Positions 27,105 to 35,143 of a DNA stretch of 64,000 nucleotides are shown piece after piece (position 1 is the stretch's first letter; each line of letters begins with the position of its first letter). The notes under the pieces are model-generated. The model was not told the DNA's origin. It saw only the letters and a list, made by a program, of their open reading frames with translations, and made no database searches. Position numbers and translations under genes: made by a program. Source of the DNA: JBKECO01 sp047974745 (lineage in GTDB: Bacteria > Bacillota > Clostridia > Lachnospirales > Lachnospiraceae); NCBI GenBank assembly GCA_047974745.1, contig JBKECO010000031.1, positions 1-64,000 of the forward strand, read 5' to 3'.

Positions 27105-28826
27105 CTATTTTAAGATCATTTCACTCATAGGATTTCCGCCTTTTACCATTGGAAGCACAATATCATCGCTGGAAATCATAAATTCAATAATGGTCGGTGC
27201 ATCAGTATATGCTTTGGCCTGGTTGAGTGCAGACTGTATTTCATTTTCTTCAAAAACACGAATTCCGTGGGCTCCATATGCTTCGGCGAATTTGACGAAA
27301 TCTGGTACGTACGGAGGACATCCCGGGTTTGGACCTTTACAGTTAGCAGGACAAGTCTCCCGCTTTCTCAGACAAGTGATCTCATATCGTTTGCCATAGA
27401 AAAGCTGCTGCATCTGTCTTACCATTCCAAGATACTGATTATTCAGCAGACAAATAATGACTGGTGTTCCTTCCGTTACCGCTGTGGCCATTTCCTGCAA
27501 ATTCATCTGAAATCCACCATCACCGGTGATACAGATTACATGCTTCTTTGGATTACCGAACTTTGCTCCAATCGCTGCCGGGAATCCAAAGCCCATGGTA
27601 CCAAGACCACCAGATGTTATGAACTGTTTCTGTTTGGTTATTTCAAGGTACTGGGATGCCCACATCTGATGCTGACCTACATCTGTTACAAGTATGCCAG
27701 AATCAAAGGTCTCGTTGATATACTCCATGATCATTTGAGGAGTCATGCCTTTATCACGTCTCATTGCCAGAGGATTTTCCGAATTCCAGGTCGATATTTT
27801 GGCGATCCAGGTGGAATTATCTCCGGGCTCAGACCACTCGATCAGCTTTTCCAGTGCCATTTTTGCATCTGCAACAATTGGAACATCCACAACTACATTT
27901 CGAGAGATCGAAGCTGTATCCACATCAATATGTATGATTTTTGCATCTGGCGCAAACTCCTCCAGATCACCTGTTATTCTGTCATTAAAACGAGAGCCGA
28001 TAGAAAAAAGCACATCGCAGCCCATAATTGCCTTGTTTGCCGCAAATCTACCGTGCATACCGCAGTTTCCAATATATAGCGGATGTGCAGCATCCATTGC
28101 TCCCTTTCCCATTACAGTAGTTGCTACGGGGATATTTAGAATCTCAGCAAATCTGGCCAGTTCATCGGATGCATGACTGATATTGATGCCACCGCCAGCC
28201 AGAATGACTGGTCGCTCTGCTGATTTTAGGAGTTTATATGCCTTTTTCAGTTGTCCAACGTGAACGCTGTCATTTGGTCTATAGCCTCTGATATGAATTT
28301 CTTTCGGGTATACTTCATCACCGGTCTGCTTTTGTATATCACCTGGGATATCAACGAGAACTGGGCCTGGTTTTCCAGATTGTGCGATATGGAATGCTTT
28401 TTTCAAAATGGTGCCAAGATCTTTACGGTCTCTTACTGTCACGCCATATTTCACGATACTTCTGGTCATTCCTACAATATCCACTTCCTGAAATGCATCA
28501 TTGCCAATTAAGTGGAGAGGCACCTGACCCGTTATACATACCAATGGTATACTGTCATAATGTGCATCTGCAATTCCAGTGATCGTATTGGTTGCTCCAG
28601 GACCACTTGTTACAATACAAACCCCACATTTACCGGTGGATTTTGCATAGCCTTCCGCTTCATGAATCAGAGCCTGCTCATGTCTTGGAAGAATAACTCT
28701 GATCTCCTCCTGCTTATATAGTTCGTCAAGAATATCCGTGACCATTCCGCCAGGATACCCAAAAACAGTATCAACGCCTTCCTCAAGTAAGGCTTTCACA
28801 ATTAATTTTCTACCTGTAATATCCAT
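27105..28826 (-). CDS. ilvB: Acetolactate synthase large subunit with a four-cysteine insertion
   Basis: IlvB condenses pyruvate units (or pyruvate and 2-ketobutyrate) in branched-chain amino acid synthesis, using thiamine diphosphate, FAD and Mg. The catalytic Glu is in LPRHEQALIHEAEGYA; the ThDP motif is GDGGFQMNLQEMATAV with LLNNQYLGMVRQ. Between the ThDP motif and the C terminus there is an unusual segment with C485, C492, C496 and C503 (TCLRKRETCPANCKGPNPGC). Length is 573 aa. Only 43 nt separate it from the upstream transporter gene, so no leader attenuator can fit. Confidence 0.95.
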   Translation of the reverse strand: MDITGRKLIVKALLEEGVDTVFGYPGGMVTDILDELYKQEEIRVILPRHEQALIHEAEGYAKSTGKCGVCIVTSGPGATNTITGIADAHYDSIPLVCITGQVPLHLIGNDAFQEVDIVGMTRSIVKYGVTVRDRKDLGTILKKAFHIAQSGKPGPVLVDIPGDIQKQTGDEVYPKEIHIRGYRPNDSVHVGQLKKAYKLLKSAERPVILAGGGINISHASDELARFAEILNIPVATTVMGKGAMDAAHPLYIGNCGMHGRFAANKAIMGCDVLFSIGSRFNDRITGDLEEFAPDAKIIHIDVDTASISRNVVVDVPIVADAKMALEKLIEWSEPGDNSTWIAKISTWNSENPLAMRRDKGMTPQMIMEYINETFDSGILVTDVGQHQMWASQYLEITKQKQFITSGGLGTMGFGFPAAIGAKFGNPKKHVICITGDGGFQMNLQEMATAVTEGTPVIICLLNNQYLGMVRQMQQLFYGKRYEITCLRKRETCPANCKGPNPGCPPYVPDFVKFAEAYGAHGIRVFEENEIQSALNQAKAYTDAPTIIEFMISSDDIVLPMVKGGNPMSEMILK

Positions 28827-28869
28827 ACTTTACACCTCTTTCCAACTAACCGTAATCTGACTTCATTCG

Positions 28870-29820
28870 TCAGATATATCCAAAAGTGCGCAGGAGATAG
28901 ATAAAGCCTGTCAAAGTAAATGCTGCTAATAGCGTTGTTACAACAACGATACTAGCTGTAAGCTCTCCATCATTACCCATATTCTTTGCCATAATATAAC
29001 AGCTTGGTGTTGCTGGTGCACCAAGCATGATCAGAATTGCAATCAGTTTCTCTCCGGTATAGCCTGCTAAAATCGCAAGGGGAACAAATACCAGGACCTG
29101 CAGGACAAGTTTTATCCCTGCTGCTGCAAGTGTCGGTCTGATTTTTTGCACCGCATGACTGCCTTTGAATCCTGCTCCCATGGCAAGCAGTGCCAAGGGT
29201 GTTGCTATTCTTCCTATACTCTCCAGTGTTTTATCAATGATCAAAGGGAATTGTAGCTGAAGCAGTGATACTAGGATTCCAAGAAGAATTGCAATGATTA
29301 TTGGATTGCAGATGATGGCCATCAGTGTATCCTTCACCTTCTTTTTCAAATCGATCTCTGCTGCTTCACTACTCTCCACTGAAAGTACGATAACTGAAAA
29401 AATATTATAAAGTGGTACTGCACCGATGATCATCAGTGGTCCCATCGCTGAGCTGCCATAAATATTGTCTATGAAGGCCAGTCCCATGACTGCTGCACTG
29501 CTTCGAAAGGATGCCTGTACAAATGCTCCCCGCATCGAGGAATTCTTTAGAAATTTTCTGGTTAGTGCCCAGATCGCAAAAAAACTGATACTGCTCGCAG
29601 CCGCACAGAATGCAACATAAGATGCGTCGAAGGTCGTTCTGATATCCAGACCTGCTATATCCAAAAAAACCAGAACCGGCAGTGTGACATTGAAATTCAA
29701 GCGGTTGGCCACTGTCACAAAATTCTCGTTTAACATCTTTGCCCGTTTTAATATCCAGCCAATGACCATGACCAGAAAAATCGGCATTGTTACATTGAGA
29801 CTAAAAATCAAATTACTCAT
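28870..29820 (-). CDS. AEC family transporter (auxin efflux carrier-like)
   Basis: This is a ten-helix permease of the AEC family, which exports or exchanges organic anions such as malate in bacteria. Family signs are the NLNFNVTLPVLVFLDIA-like half and the C-terminal half LIMLGAPATPSCYIMAKNMG. I start at the ATG at 29820, which overlaps the dfrA stop by 8 nt; the ATG 15 nt further upstream is possible. It lies between dfrA and ilvB on the same strand, which hints at a role in exporting a branched-chain keto or amino acid intermediate, but that is inference. Confidence 0.85.
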   Translation of the reverse strand: MSNLIFSLNVTMPIFLVMVIGWILKRAKMLNENFVTVANRLNFNVTLPVLVFLDIAGLDIRTTFDASYVAFCAAASSISFFAIWALTRKFLKNSSMRGAFVQASFRSSAAVMGLAFIDNIYGSSAMGPLMIIGAVPLYNIFSVIVLSVESSEAAEIDLKKKVKDTLMAIICNPIIIAILLGILVSLLQLQFPLIIDKTLESIGRIATPLALLAMGAGFKGSHAVQKIRPTLAAAGIKLVLQVLVFVPLAILAGYTGEKLIAILIMLGAPATPSCYIMAKNMGNDGELTASIVVVTTLLAAFTLTGFIYLLRTFGYI

Positions 29821-30310
29821 GTCTGATTCTTTCATACTTCAGGAAATAGTATTCCAGATCAAAGTAGGTCTGTTCCTCGCTGTCTGCAGTCACTTCCCAT
29901 TCAGGGTCTTTATCCAGATTCGGAAAAAAAGTGTCTGCCGAGTAAGCATAGTCGATCTTTGTGACGTGTGCTGTGTCGCAATAGGGCAGGAGCAGTCTGT
30001 AAATGGATTCTCCTCCGATCACATAGATGTCCTTTGAGTGAAAGGGTTCCAGCTCGGTCATTAACTGTTCCACCGTGTGAACGACCGTCGCATCTTTGAC
30101 TTGGAATTGTTTATTTTCTGTTAATACAAAATTTGTTCTATTTTTCAGGGGCAGCCCGTTAGGCAGACTTTCTAACGTCTTTCTGCCCATAATGACGACT
30201 TTTCCAGCTGTTGTTTCGCGAAAGAACTTCATGTCAGCCGGAATACTGACCAGAAGCTTATTGCCACAGCCTATTGCCCAGTTCTTATCAACTGCTACGA
30301 TTATATTCAT
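29813..30310 (-). CDS. dfrA: Dihydrofolate reductase
   Basis: The enzyme reduces dihydrofolate to tetrahydrofolate with NADPH. It has the N-terminal MNIIVAVDKNWAIG, the catalytic acidic residue in IPADMKFFRETT (D27), the cofactor motif VIMGRKTLESLP and YVIGGESIYRLLLP. Length 165 aa is typical. It follows thyA by 12 nt, the standard pairing that recycles the dihydrofolate made by ThyA. Confidence 0.96.
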   Translation of the reverse strand: MNIIVAVDKNWAIGCGNKLLVSIPADMKFFRETTAGKVVIMGRKTLESLPNGLPLKNRTNFVLTENKQFQVKDATVVHTVEQLMTELEPFHSKDIYVIGGESIYRLLLPYCDTAHVTKIDYAYSADTFFPNLDKDPEWEVTADSEEQTYFDLEYYFLKYERIRHE

Positions 30311-30322
30311 GGTATCACTCCT

Positions 30323-31171
30323 TTAGACAGCAATCGGTATATTTTTGATCTGCTCTCCGGTCACATAGTCATTTATTATAATATCCTTTGGAGTAAAGTC
30401 GTAAAAATCTGAAATCTCAGGATTTAAAGCAAAGGAAGGTGCTGCGAACTGTTCTCTTTGAATCAGCTCCTTGATCAATGGAATATGCCTGTCATAAATA
30501 TGAGCATCAGCGATCACATGCAGCAGTGCACCGGCCTCCATATCGCAGGTCTGAGCCAGCATGTGTATCAGGATGGCGTATTGGCAGACATTCCAGTTGT
30601 TTGCTGCGAGCACGTCCTGTGATCTCTGGTTTAGTACCGCATTCAGTGTCAGCTTATCCCTGCCTGGTTTTTTTGTTACATTAAATGTCATGCTGTAGGC
30701 GCATGGGTAAAGATGCATCTCATGAAGATCCTGGTGCACATAGAGATTCGTCATGATTCTTCTGCTGTATGGATTGTTCTTTAGGTCATAGATCACTCTG
30801 TCGACCTGATCCATCATACCTTCTTTATATTGATGCTTTATTCCGAGCTGATAGCCGTATGCCTTGCCGATCGAACCTTGTTCATCCGCCCATTCATCCC
30901 ATACACTACTATTGAGATCATGTATATTATTGGATTTTCTCTGCCAGATCCAGAGCATCTCTTCCGTGCAGGTCTTAATTGCTGTTTTTCGTAAAGTCAT
31001 TGCCGGAAACTCTTGTGATAGGTCATATCGGTTTACGACTCCGAATTTCTTGATTGTATAGGCACTCGTTCCATCTTCCCATTTTGGCCGTACCAGTTCT
31101 CCCTCCGTACTGACTCCGTTCTGTAGAATATCTTCACACATTTTTACAAAGATCTGGTCTGCATAGCTCAT
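30323..31171 (-). CDS. thyA: Thymidylate synthase
   Basis: ThyA makes dTMP from dUMP and methylene-tetrahydrofolate. The nucleophile is the Cys of LYPCAYSMTF, with nearby SRRIMTNLY and the RSQDVLAANNWN folate and dUMP segments. The His that usually follows the Cys is Ala here, as in the Bacillus ThyA/phage phi3T branch as I recall it, so this is a branch feature rather than a defect. Length 282 aa. GGGAGG precedes the ATG, and a promoter lies at 31210-31238. It heads a run through dfrA to ilvE. Confidence 0.93.
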   Translation of the reverse strand: MSYADQIFVKMCEDILQNGVSTEGELVRPKWEDGTSAYTIKKFGVVNRYDLSQEFPAMTLRKTAIKTCTEEMLWIWQRKSNNIHDLNSSVWDEWADEQGSIGKAYGYQLGIKHQYKEGMMDQVDRVIYDLKNNPYSRRIMTNLYVHQDLHEMHLYPCAYSMTFNVTKKPGRDKLTLNAVLNQRSQDVLAANNWNVCQYAILIHMLAQTCDMEAGALLHVIADAHIYDRHIPLIKELIQREQFAAPSFALNPEISDFYDFTPKDIIINDYVTGEQIKNIPIAV

Positions 31172-31209
31172 TGAAAACCTCCCGAATCAATCACTCTGTT
31201 CAAATTCTA

Positions 31210-31238
31210 ATTGTATCGAATTTCAAGTAGAAACGCAA
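31210..31238 (-). promoter_or_regulatory. Promoter for thyA-dfrA and perhaps the ilv genes
   Basis: On the minus strand TTGCGT, 17 nt, TACAAT, 39 nt upstream of the thyA start. Confidence 0.55.
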
Positions 31239-31270
31239 TCATATATCCTTGAATTTTTTCGCATTTTCCA

Positions 31271-31300
31271 TTACACTCAGTAGGTGAAATAGTGTATAAT
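31271..31300 (+). promoter_or_regulatory. Promoter for the small membrane protein at 31334
   Basis: TTACAC, 18 nt, TATAAT. It is divergent from the thyA promoter 33 nt away. Confidence 0.6.
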
Positions 31301-31333
31301 AGAGAAAAATAATTTAGTTCAAAGGAGAATAGA

Positions 31334-31573
31334 ATGAGTCAGGCAAAGGTCGACCGCTACAAGAAGAATAAGAAGAACCGTGCAAAGATCATGCGCAGGG
31401 AGAAAATAGAGGTTGTTGTTTTGAAAGTAGTTGGAGTACTGGCAGCAGCGTTTATCATAGGATGGGCAGGTGTATCTGCCTACAATTCTTATGAGGCATC
31501 TAGACCAGTCGTAACTACCGCAATTGATACGACTGCAATTTCAGATTATCTGAACGGTATTGTTGTAGAATAA
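31334..31573 (+). CDS. Small basic single-pass membrane protein
   Basis: I do not know this 79-aa family. The first 25 residues are strongly basic (KKNKKNRAKIMRREK), one helix follows (about residues 27-50, VVVLKVVGVLAAAFIIGWAGV), and the last 28 residues are polar. The charge pattern predicts the N terminus inside. AAGGAG lies 6 nt before the ATG, a promoter is upstream and a strong terminator is downstream, so it is a genuine one-gene unit. Confidence 0.75.
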   Translation: MSQAKVDRYKKNKKNRAKIMRREKIEVVVLKVVGVLAAAFIIGWAGVSAYNSYEASRPVVTTAIDTTAISDYLNGIVVE

Positions 31574-31582
31574 ACTGTTATC

Positions 31583-31631
31583 AAAAAGGTGCTGTCCAAT
31601 GACAACGGTTGTCACTGAGCAGCACCTTTTA
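31583..31631. terminator. Strong bidirectional terminator
   Basis: AAAAAGGTGCTG and CAGCACCTTTT pair, extended by an inner TGACAA/TTGTCA stem around CGG. It separates the convergent genes ending at 31573 and 31670. Confidence 0.9.
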
Positions 31632-31669
31632 AAAATTCGTTTTTCGATAGAAGAAACGCAGAGACTGTA

Positions 31670-31921
31670 CTATACGGGTTTAATCTCTAAATGCCTCCCT
31701 TGCATTTCAGAAATAATACCATCTGCTTCTGCTTCTTCCATTGTATGAATCTTGAATTTGATCGGTTCCGTCAGATCCATGCTCAGTATCCCCAGTATTG
31801 ATTTTGCATCGATCATATAATGACCTGCAATGACATCGACATCGATATCGAATTGATTAGTAACATCGCAGAAATTTTTTATTTTTTCTACACTGTCAAG
31901 AAGTACTGAAAATTTCCTCAT
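31670..31921 (-). CDS. HPr-like (Crh-like) protein lacking the phosphorylatable histidine
   Basis: The 83-aa protein has the length and the central motif of HPr (AKSILGILSMDL), with S41 at the place of the regulatory Ser46. The His15 region (normally HARPA) reads VEKIKNF and has no histidine, so it cannot take part in PTS phosphotransfer. This is the arrangement of Bacillus Crh, which acts with CcpA in catabolite control. Whether an HPr kinase acts on it here is unknown. No PTS gene is adjacent. Confidence 0.75.
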   Translation of the reverse strand: MRKFSVLLDSVEKIKNFCDVTNQFDIDVDVIAGHYMIDAKSILGILSMDLTEPIKFKIHTMEEAEADGIISEMQGRHLEIKPV

Positions 31922-32357
31922 TTCTGTCTCTCTCCTAGTCCTATTTGCTATTATCTTTTTTCATAACGTGTGATTGCTATTATCTTTTTTCATAACGTGT
32001 GATCATGCTCTGTATTTTATAATAATACGATTTTTCATTTTTACAACACATAATTATTTGTTTATGAAATATTATTGCAATTTCTAAAAATTTTATAAAT
32101 TTCAGAATCCAAATTGATAAAGTTTGGTTAGTTTTCTAGTAGATTTTTTCAAACGGATTGTATCTAAAAAAATACAATTTGGCTCGTTCCCAGAATTTTA
32201 ACCAATGATTCCATCTTGAAAACCATTTATTTATAACTGATTTCGCTTATTTTCAGGCTGATTTGACCGATATACTAAGTATATATTGACACCTGATCAA
32301 AATAGCAGAAACACAAAAACAGATCTGTATTATAGCAGAGAGGGGGAGATCCGGTCC
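31922..32357. other. AT-rich intergenic region upstream of a diguanylate cyclase
   Basis: It holds a tandem duplication (listed separately), a hairpin ATTGTAT-N8-ATACAAT near 32158-32180, and otherwise AT-rich sequence with no reading frame. I looked for a cyclic di-GMP riboswitch ahead of the cyclase and did not recognise one. Confidence 0.5.
31945..32002. repeat. Perfect tandem duplication of a 29-bp unit
   Basis: Two identical 29-bp copies (31945-31973 and 31974-32002), each running from TTGCTATTATC to CGTGTGA, lie directly upstream of the HPr-like gene. There are only two copies without spacers. Confidence 0.95.
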
Positions 32358-32381
32358 ATGATCGGGCAAAAGACAGCATGA
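32358..32381 (+). CDS. Possible seven-codon leader peptide coupled to the next gene
   Basis: ATG at 32358 has AGGGGGAG 9 nt upstream and reads MIGQKTA, stopping at TGA (32379-32381), which overlaps the ATG of the cyclase gene (ATGA). The cyclase itself has no ribosome binding site at proper spacing, so its translation may depend on ribosomes finishing this peptide. Confidence 0.45.
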   Translation: MIGQKTA

Positions 32382-34351
32382 GACAGAAAACCTATACTCG
32401 ATTTCTAAGCAAACGAATTATCATTTTTACATCCGTAGTCATACTATTTTCCATACTGTCTGTCTATTTGATCTTCAGCAGATATGGGACACTCATTTCA
32501 GAGAAGAAGGATGAATTGTACAGGCAGGAAGTTGAGAAAACACTGGTCACAACGATTCAGGCTGGAATTTCAGAATTTGAAGGCAATATAGAGATTATTG
32601 AAAAGGCACTGAACTATCTCAGACTAAGCTATGAGGAAGGAATATCCAGTCCTTCTGACAGCATCAGTGAGGTCGACACCTCGGATTTTAAGACCGAGAA
32701 CAATGAGGTGCTTTACAGCTCTGATTCAAGTGGTGCCAGTCTTTACTATATTTATGGAGATGGAAGTGAGCAGTCGCAGCCCGACTGGGACAGAGTGGGA
32801 CGTGTCATGGAGATGGAGAGTTCCATGATCAAGGTGCAGGACTCATTGACACTGACTGATCAGATTTATTTTAATTCAAGTAACCGAATGACTCTGATAT
32901 ATCCCGGAATTCCTAATCTGAATGAGGTTTTTGACCCACATACCGATGCTGGCGACTATCTCTTTTACTACCTGGCTGACGAGACCAATAACCCAATGCG
33001 GGAATCGCTGTGGACACCTGTCTATGTTGATCCGGCCAGAGCAGGATGGGTTCTTTCCTATATAACGCCTATCTACAATGGCGATGTTCTCGAAGGTGTT
33101 TTAGGTGCAGATATAACAATAAAGACATTTACGGACAGACTCACCTCCATTGACACAAAAATTCCTTATACCATTCTGATTACAGAGGGTGAGAATATCA
33201 TCAGTTACAATGATGAACTCAATTTTATTGATGATGGAAGAATTGATGAGTACTATTATAGCAAGCCTGTTGGCGAATCCATTCTCCTTTCCGAAGAATA
33301 TAGTCTGAAAAATATTCTGAATGAAGAAAAATATAACTTTATCTCAGATCTTTTATCCAAGTCAGAAGGGCACAGTGATTTTATCCGAGAAGCACTGACG
33401 GTGAATGACGAGGAGTACTTTTTTTACAAGAGCTCTTCGACTCATTTAGGATGGAGCGTTATCTGTATCATATCCAAAGAAGATACAAAAATGCCGCTAG
33501 AGGCAGCGAATCAGCAATACAGACCGTATCTGATCTTTGCTAATATACTTCTGGTCCTCATTTTAATTATCCTGCTGCTGATCACTTCAAAACTTGCAAA
33601 TCAGATGTCGAATGCATTGATCCGCCCACTTAACCTCTTTGTTCAAAAAGTAAAAGATGGCGATCTTGGACTTGGTCCCGATCTTGATCTGAAGTCTGAT
33701 ATTACTGAAATCATCTTATTGCAGAATACCTTCAATGATCTGCAGCAGAATTTAAATAAACATATTTTGCAGCTCGTTCATACAGAAAAGGAAAAAGAGA
33801 AAGAAATTGCAGCAAATTTACTGCTCCGTGAGCTTTCTTACAAAGACATGCTGACCGGTGTCTATAATCGTCGGCGTCTCGAGGAGGAGCTGGATCGGAT
33901 GATCAATCAGTCTTATCCGAACCACCAGGCATTTTCTGTGATTTTAATGGATATTGACTATTTTAAAAAGATCAATGACACCTATGGACATGATAAGGGA
34001 GATGAAGTCTTAAAGAGCATTAGCCGAATTATTCAAAAAGAGCTGTCACCGGATGAGATTTTCGGAAGATGGGGCGGCGAAGAATTTCTTATTATTTCAG
34101 CTAAGTCTGAATTTGCATCTGTTGTTCATCTTGGTGAGCGAATTCGAACGAAAATATATGATGCGATCCTGATTCCAAATCATCCGATCAGTATCAGCCT
34201 TGGAATTGCTGAGATCTGCAGCTGTGATGATAAGTATTCTCTGTTCAAGCGAGTTGATGAATTACTCTATAAAGCTAAGAATTCCGGCCGCAACCGTGTG
34301 GTCGCTTCTGATGAATGCAACCTAGAACGAAATGATTCCTCTGATGAATAA
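32378..34351 (+). CDS. Membrane diguanylate cyclase with dCACHE sensor
   Basis: This protein senses an external signal and makes cyclic di-GMP. It has helix 1 (residues 12-34), an extracytoplasmic dCACHE-type domain (about 40-385, with GWVLSYITPIYNGDVLEGVLGADI), helix 2 (about 388-410), a HAMP-like linker, a short coiled coil (about 460-485) and a GGDEF domain (about 490-645) with the active motif RWGGEEF and MDIDYFKKINDTYGHDKGD. The inhibitory RxxD site is not conserved (LSPD). Length is 657 aa. There is no good ribosome binding site of its own; a leader ORF overlaps the start. Confidence 0.92.
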   Translation: MRQKTYTRFLSKRIIIFTSVVILFSILSVYLIFSRYGTLISEKKDELYRQEVEKTLVTTIQAGISEFEGNIEIIEKALNYLRLSYEEGISSPSDSISEVDTSDFKTENNEVLYSSDSSGASLYYIYGDGSEQSQPDWDRVGRVMEMESSMIKVQDSLTLTDQIYFNSSNRMTLIYPGIPNLNEVFDPHTDAGDYLFYYLADETNNPMRESLWTPVYVDPARAGWVLSYITPIYNGDVLEGVLGADITIKTFTDRLTSIDTKIPYTILITEGENIISYNDELNFIDDGRIDEYYYSKPVGESILLSEEYSLKNILNEEKYNFISDLLSKSEGHSDFIREALTVNDEEYFFYKSSSTHLGWSVICIISKEDTKMPLEAANQQYRPYLIFANILLVLILIILLLITSKLANQMSNALIRPLNLFVQKVKDGDLGLGPDLDLKSDITEIILLQNTFNDLQQNLNKHILQLVHTEKEKEKEIAANLLLRELSYKDMLTGVYNRRRLEEELDRMINQSYPNHQAFSVILMDIDYFKKINDTYGHDKGDEVLKSISRIIQKELSPDEIFGRWGGEEFLIISAKSEFASVVHLGERIRTKIYDAILIPNHPISISLGIAEICSCDDKYSLFKRVDELLYKAKNSGRNRVVASDECNLERNDSSDE

Positions 34352-34389
34352 AAATATCCCCCTGTCTTTTGGTGACAGGGGGATATTTT
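34351..34389. terminator. Bidirectional terminator after the cyclase gene
   Basis: AAAATATCCCCCTGTC and GACAGGGGGATATTTT form a perfect 16-bp stem with loop TTTTGGT. It begins at the last base of the stop codon. Confidence 0.95.
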
Positions 34390-34448
34390 ATGGAGATATC
34401 CTGTTAGCTTTCCAGATTCATAGTCATATCGATGGTACCTATCCATTA

Positions 34449-34811
34449 TCATTTCGATGCTACCAGAAATTCTTCTGCTTCCTCCACACTGGATGCAAAA
34501 AAAACATCTTTTCCATTGTTGCATTCATAGATAAAATCCTGTAATGCTTTACTTGTATACTTGGAAAAATCTCCTACAATTGCAATTTTCATATCATAAT
34601 TGACATATTTTTGCAGGATCTCACCCGCAAGCTTTGAACTCAGATCAAAAAAATCTTCTATAATTGCCTCTTTGTGAATAATCATCCCATGACATTCATA
34701 TTCAAACTGAATTGTCGCCATCAAATCCAGTGCTGACTGCAGGTCTGTCACCAGAATTTCCTCTGTCTGAATATGTGCGATTTTTTCATTTTTCAATTGT
34801 ACTACTTTCAT
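34449..34811 (-). CDS. DUF4180 family protein
   Basis: This 120-aa cytoplasmic protein matches DUF4180, a family of unknown function with a SpoIIAA/STAS-like fold suspected. Recognisable parts are the N-terminal ILVTDLQSALDLMATIQFE, EAIIEDFFDLSSKLAGEILQKY and VNYDMKIAIVGDF. I chose the ATG at 34811, which has GGAGG about 6 nt upstream; the longer frame would run into the tRNA terminator hairpin. Confidence 0.82.
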   Translation of the reverse strand: MKVVQLKNEKIAHIQTEEILVTDLQSALDLMATIQFEYECHGMIIHKEAIIEDFFDLSSKLAGEILQKYVNYDMKIAIVGDFSKYTSKALQDFIYECNNGKDVFFASSVEEAEEFLVASK

Positions 34812-34925
34812 CTGAACCTCCAATTCTTCTTCGTCCAATCCTGTCGTTTTGTGCTGATCATGTACTTGCAAAGCATTCCTATTTATGGAATTCTTAATTT
34901 CAAAAGAACTTGCCGCTAACATACA

Positions 34926-34973
34926 AAAAAACCAGCTCATACTCGGAATCCCTTGTATTTACTGGTTTTTTTA
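34926..34973 (-). terminator. Terminator downstream of tRNA-Gly
   Basis: AAAAAACCAG and CTGGTTTTTT pair around a 27-nt loop; on the minus strand it directly follows the tRNA and ends in a T run. Confidence 0.65.
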
Positions 34974-34974
34974 A

Positions 34975-35046
34975 GCGATAGACGGGACTCGAACCCGCGG
35001 TCTCGACCTTGGCAAGGTCGCGCGTTACCAACTACGCCACTATCGC
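34975..35046 (-). tRNA. tRNA-Gly (anticodon GCC)
   Basis: The 72-nt cloverleaf has acceptor arms GCGATAG and CTATCGC, a D-arm GGCGTAGTTGGTAACGC, an anticodon arm CGACC-TTGCCAA-GGTCG and a T-arm CGCGGGTTCGAGTCCCG. CCA is not encoded. A promoter lies upstream at 35100-35128. Confidence 0.97.
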
Positions 35047-35099
35047 AAATGCCATAAATCAAACTCATTTCTTGCCTTCCTGTCTTAGGCACATGTGTT

Positions 35100-35128
35100 A
35101 TATTACATGATAAATTGTACTTTGTCAA
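35100..35128 (-). promoter_or_regulatory. Promoter for tRNA-Gly
   Basis: On the minus strand TTGACA, 17 nt, TAATAT; the predicted transcript starts about 45 nt before the tRNA. Confidence 0.8.
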
Positions 35129-35143
35129 TATATATTTCCAAAA

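Noticed and set aside
27267..28079. Long plus-strand open frame of about 270 codons opposite ilvB
   Set aside because: It is the antisense of a fully conserved ilvB, has no ribosome binding site and no family-like composition.
28827..28869. T-box or peptide attenuator before ilvB
   Set aside because: Only 43 nt lie between the AEC gene and ilvB, with no specifier hairpin or terminator.
31945..32002. CRISPR-like repeat
   Set aside because: There are only two directly adjoining copies, no spacers and no cas genes.
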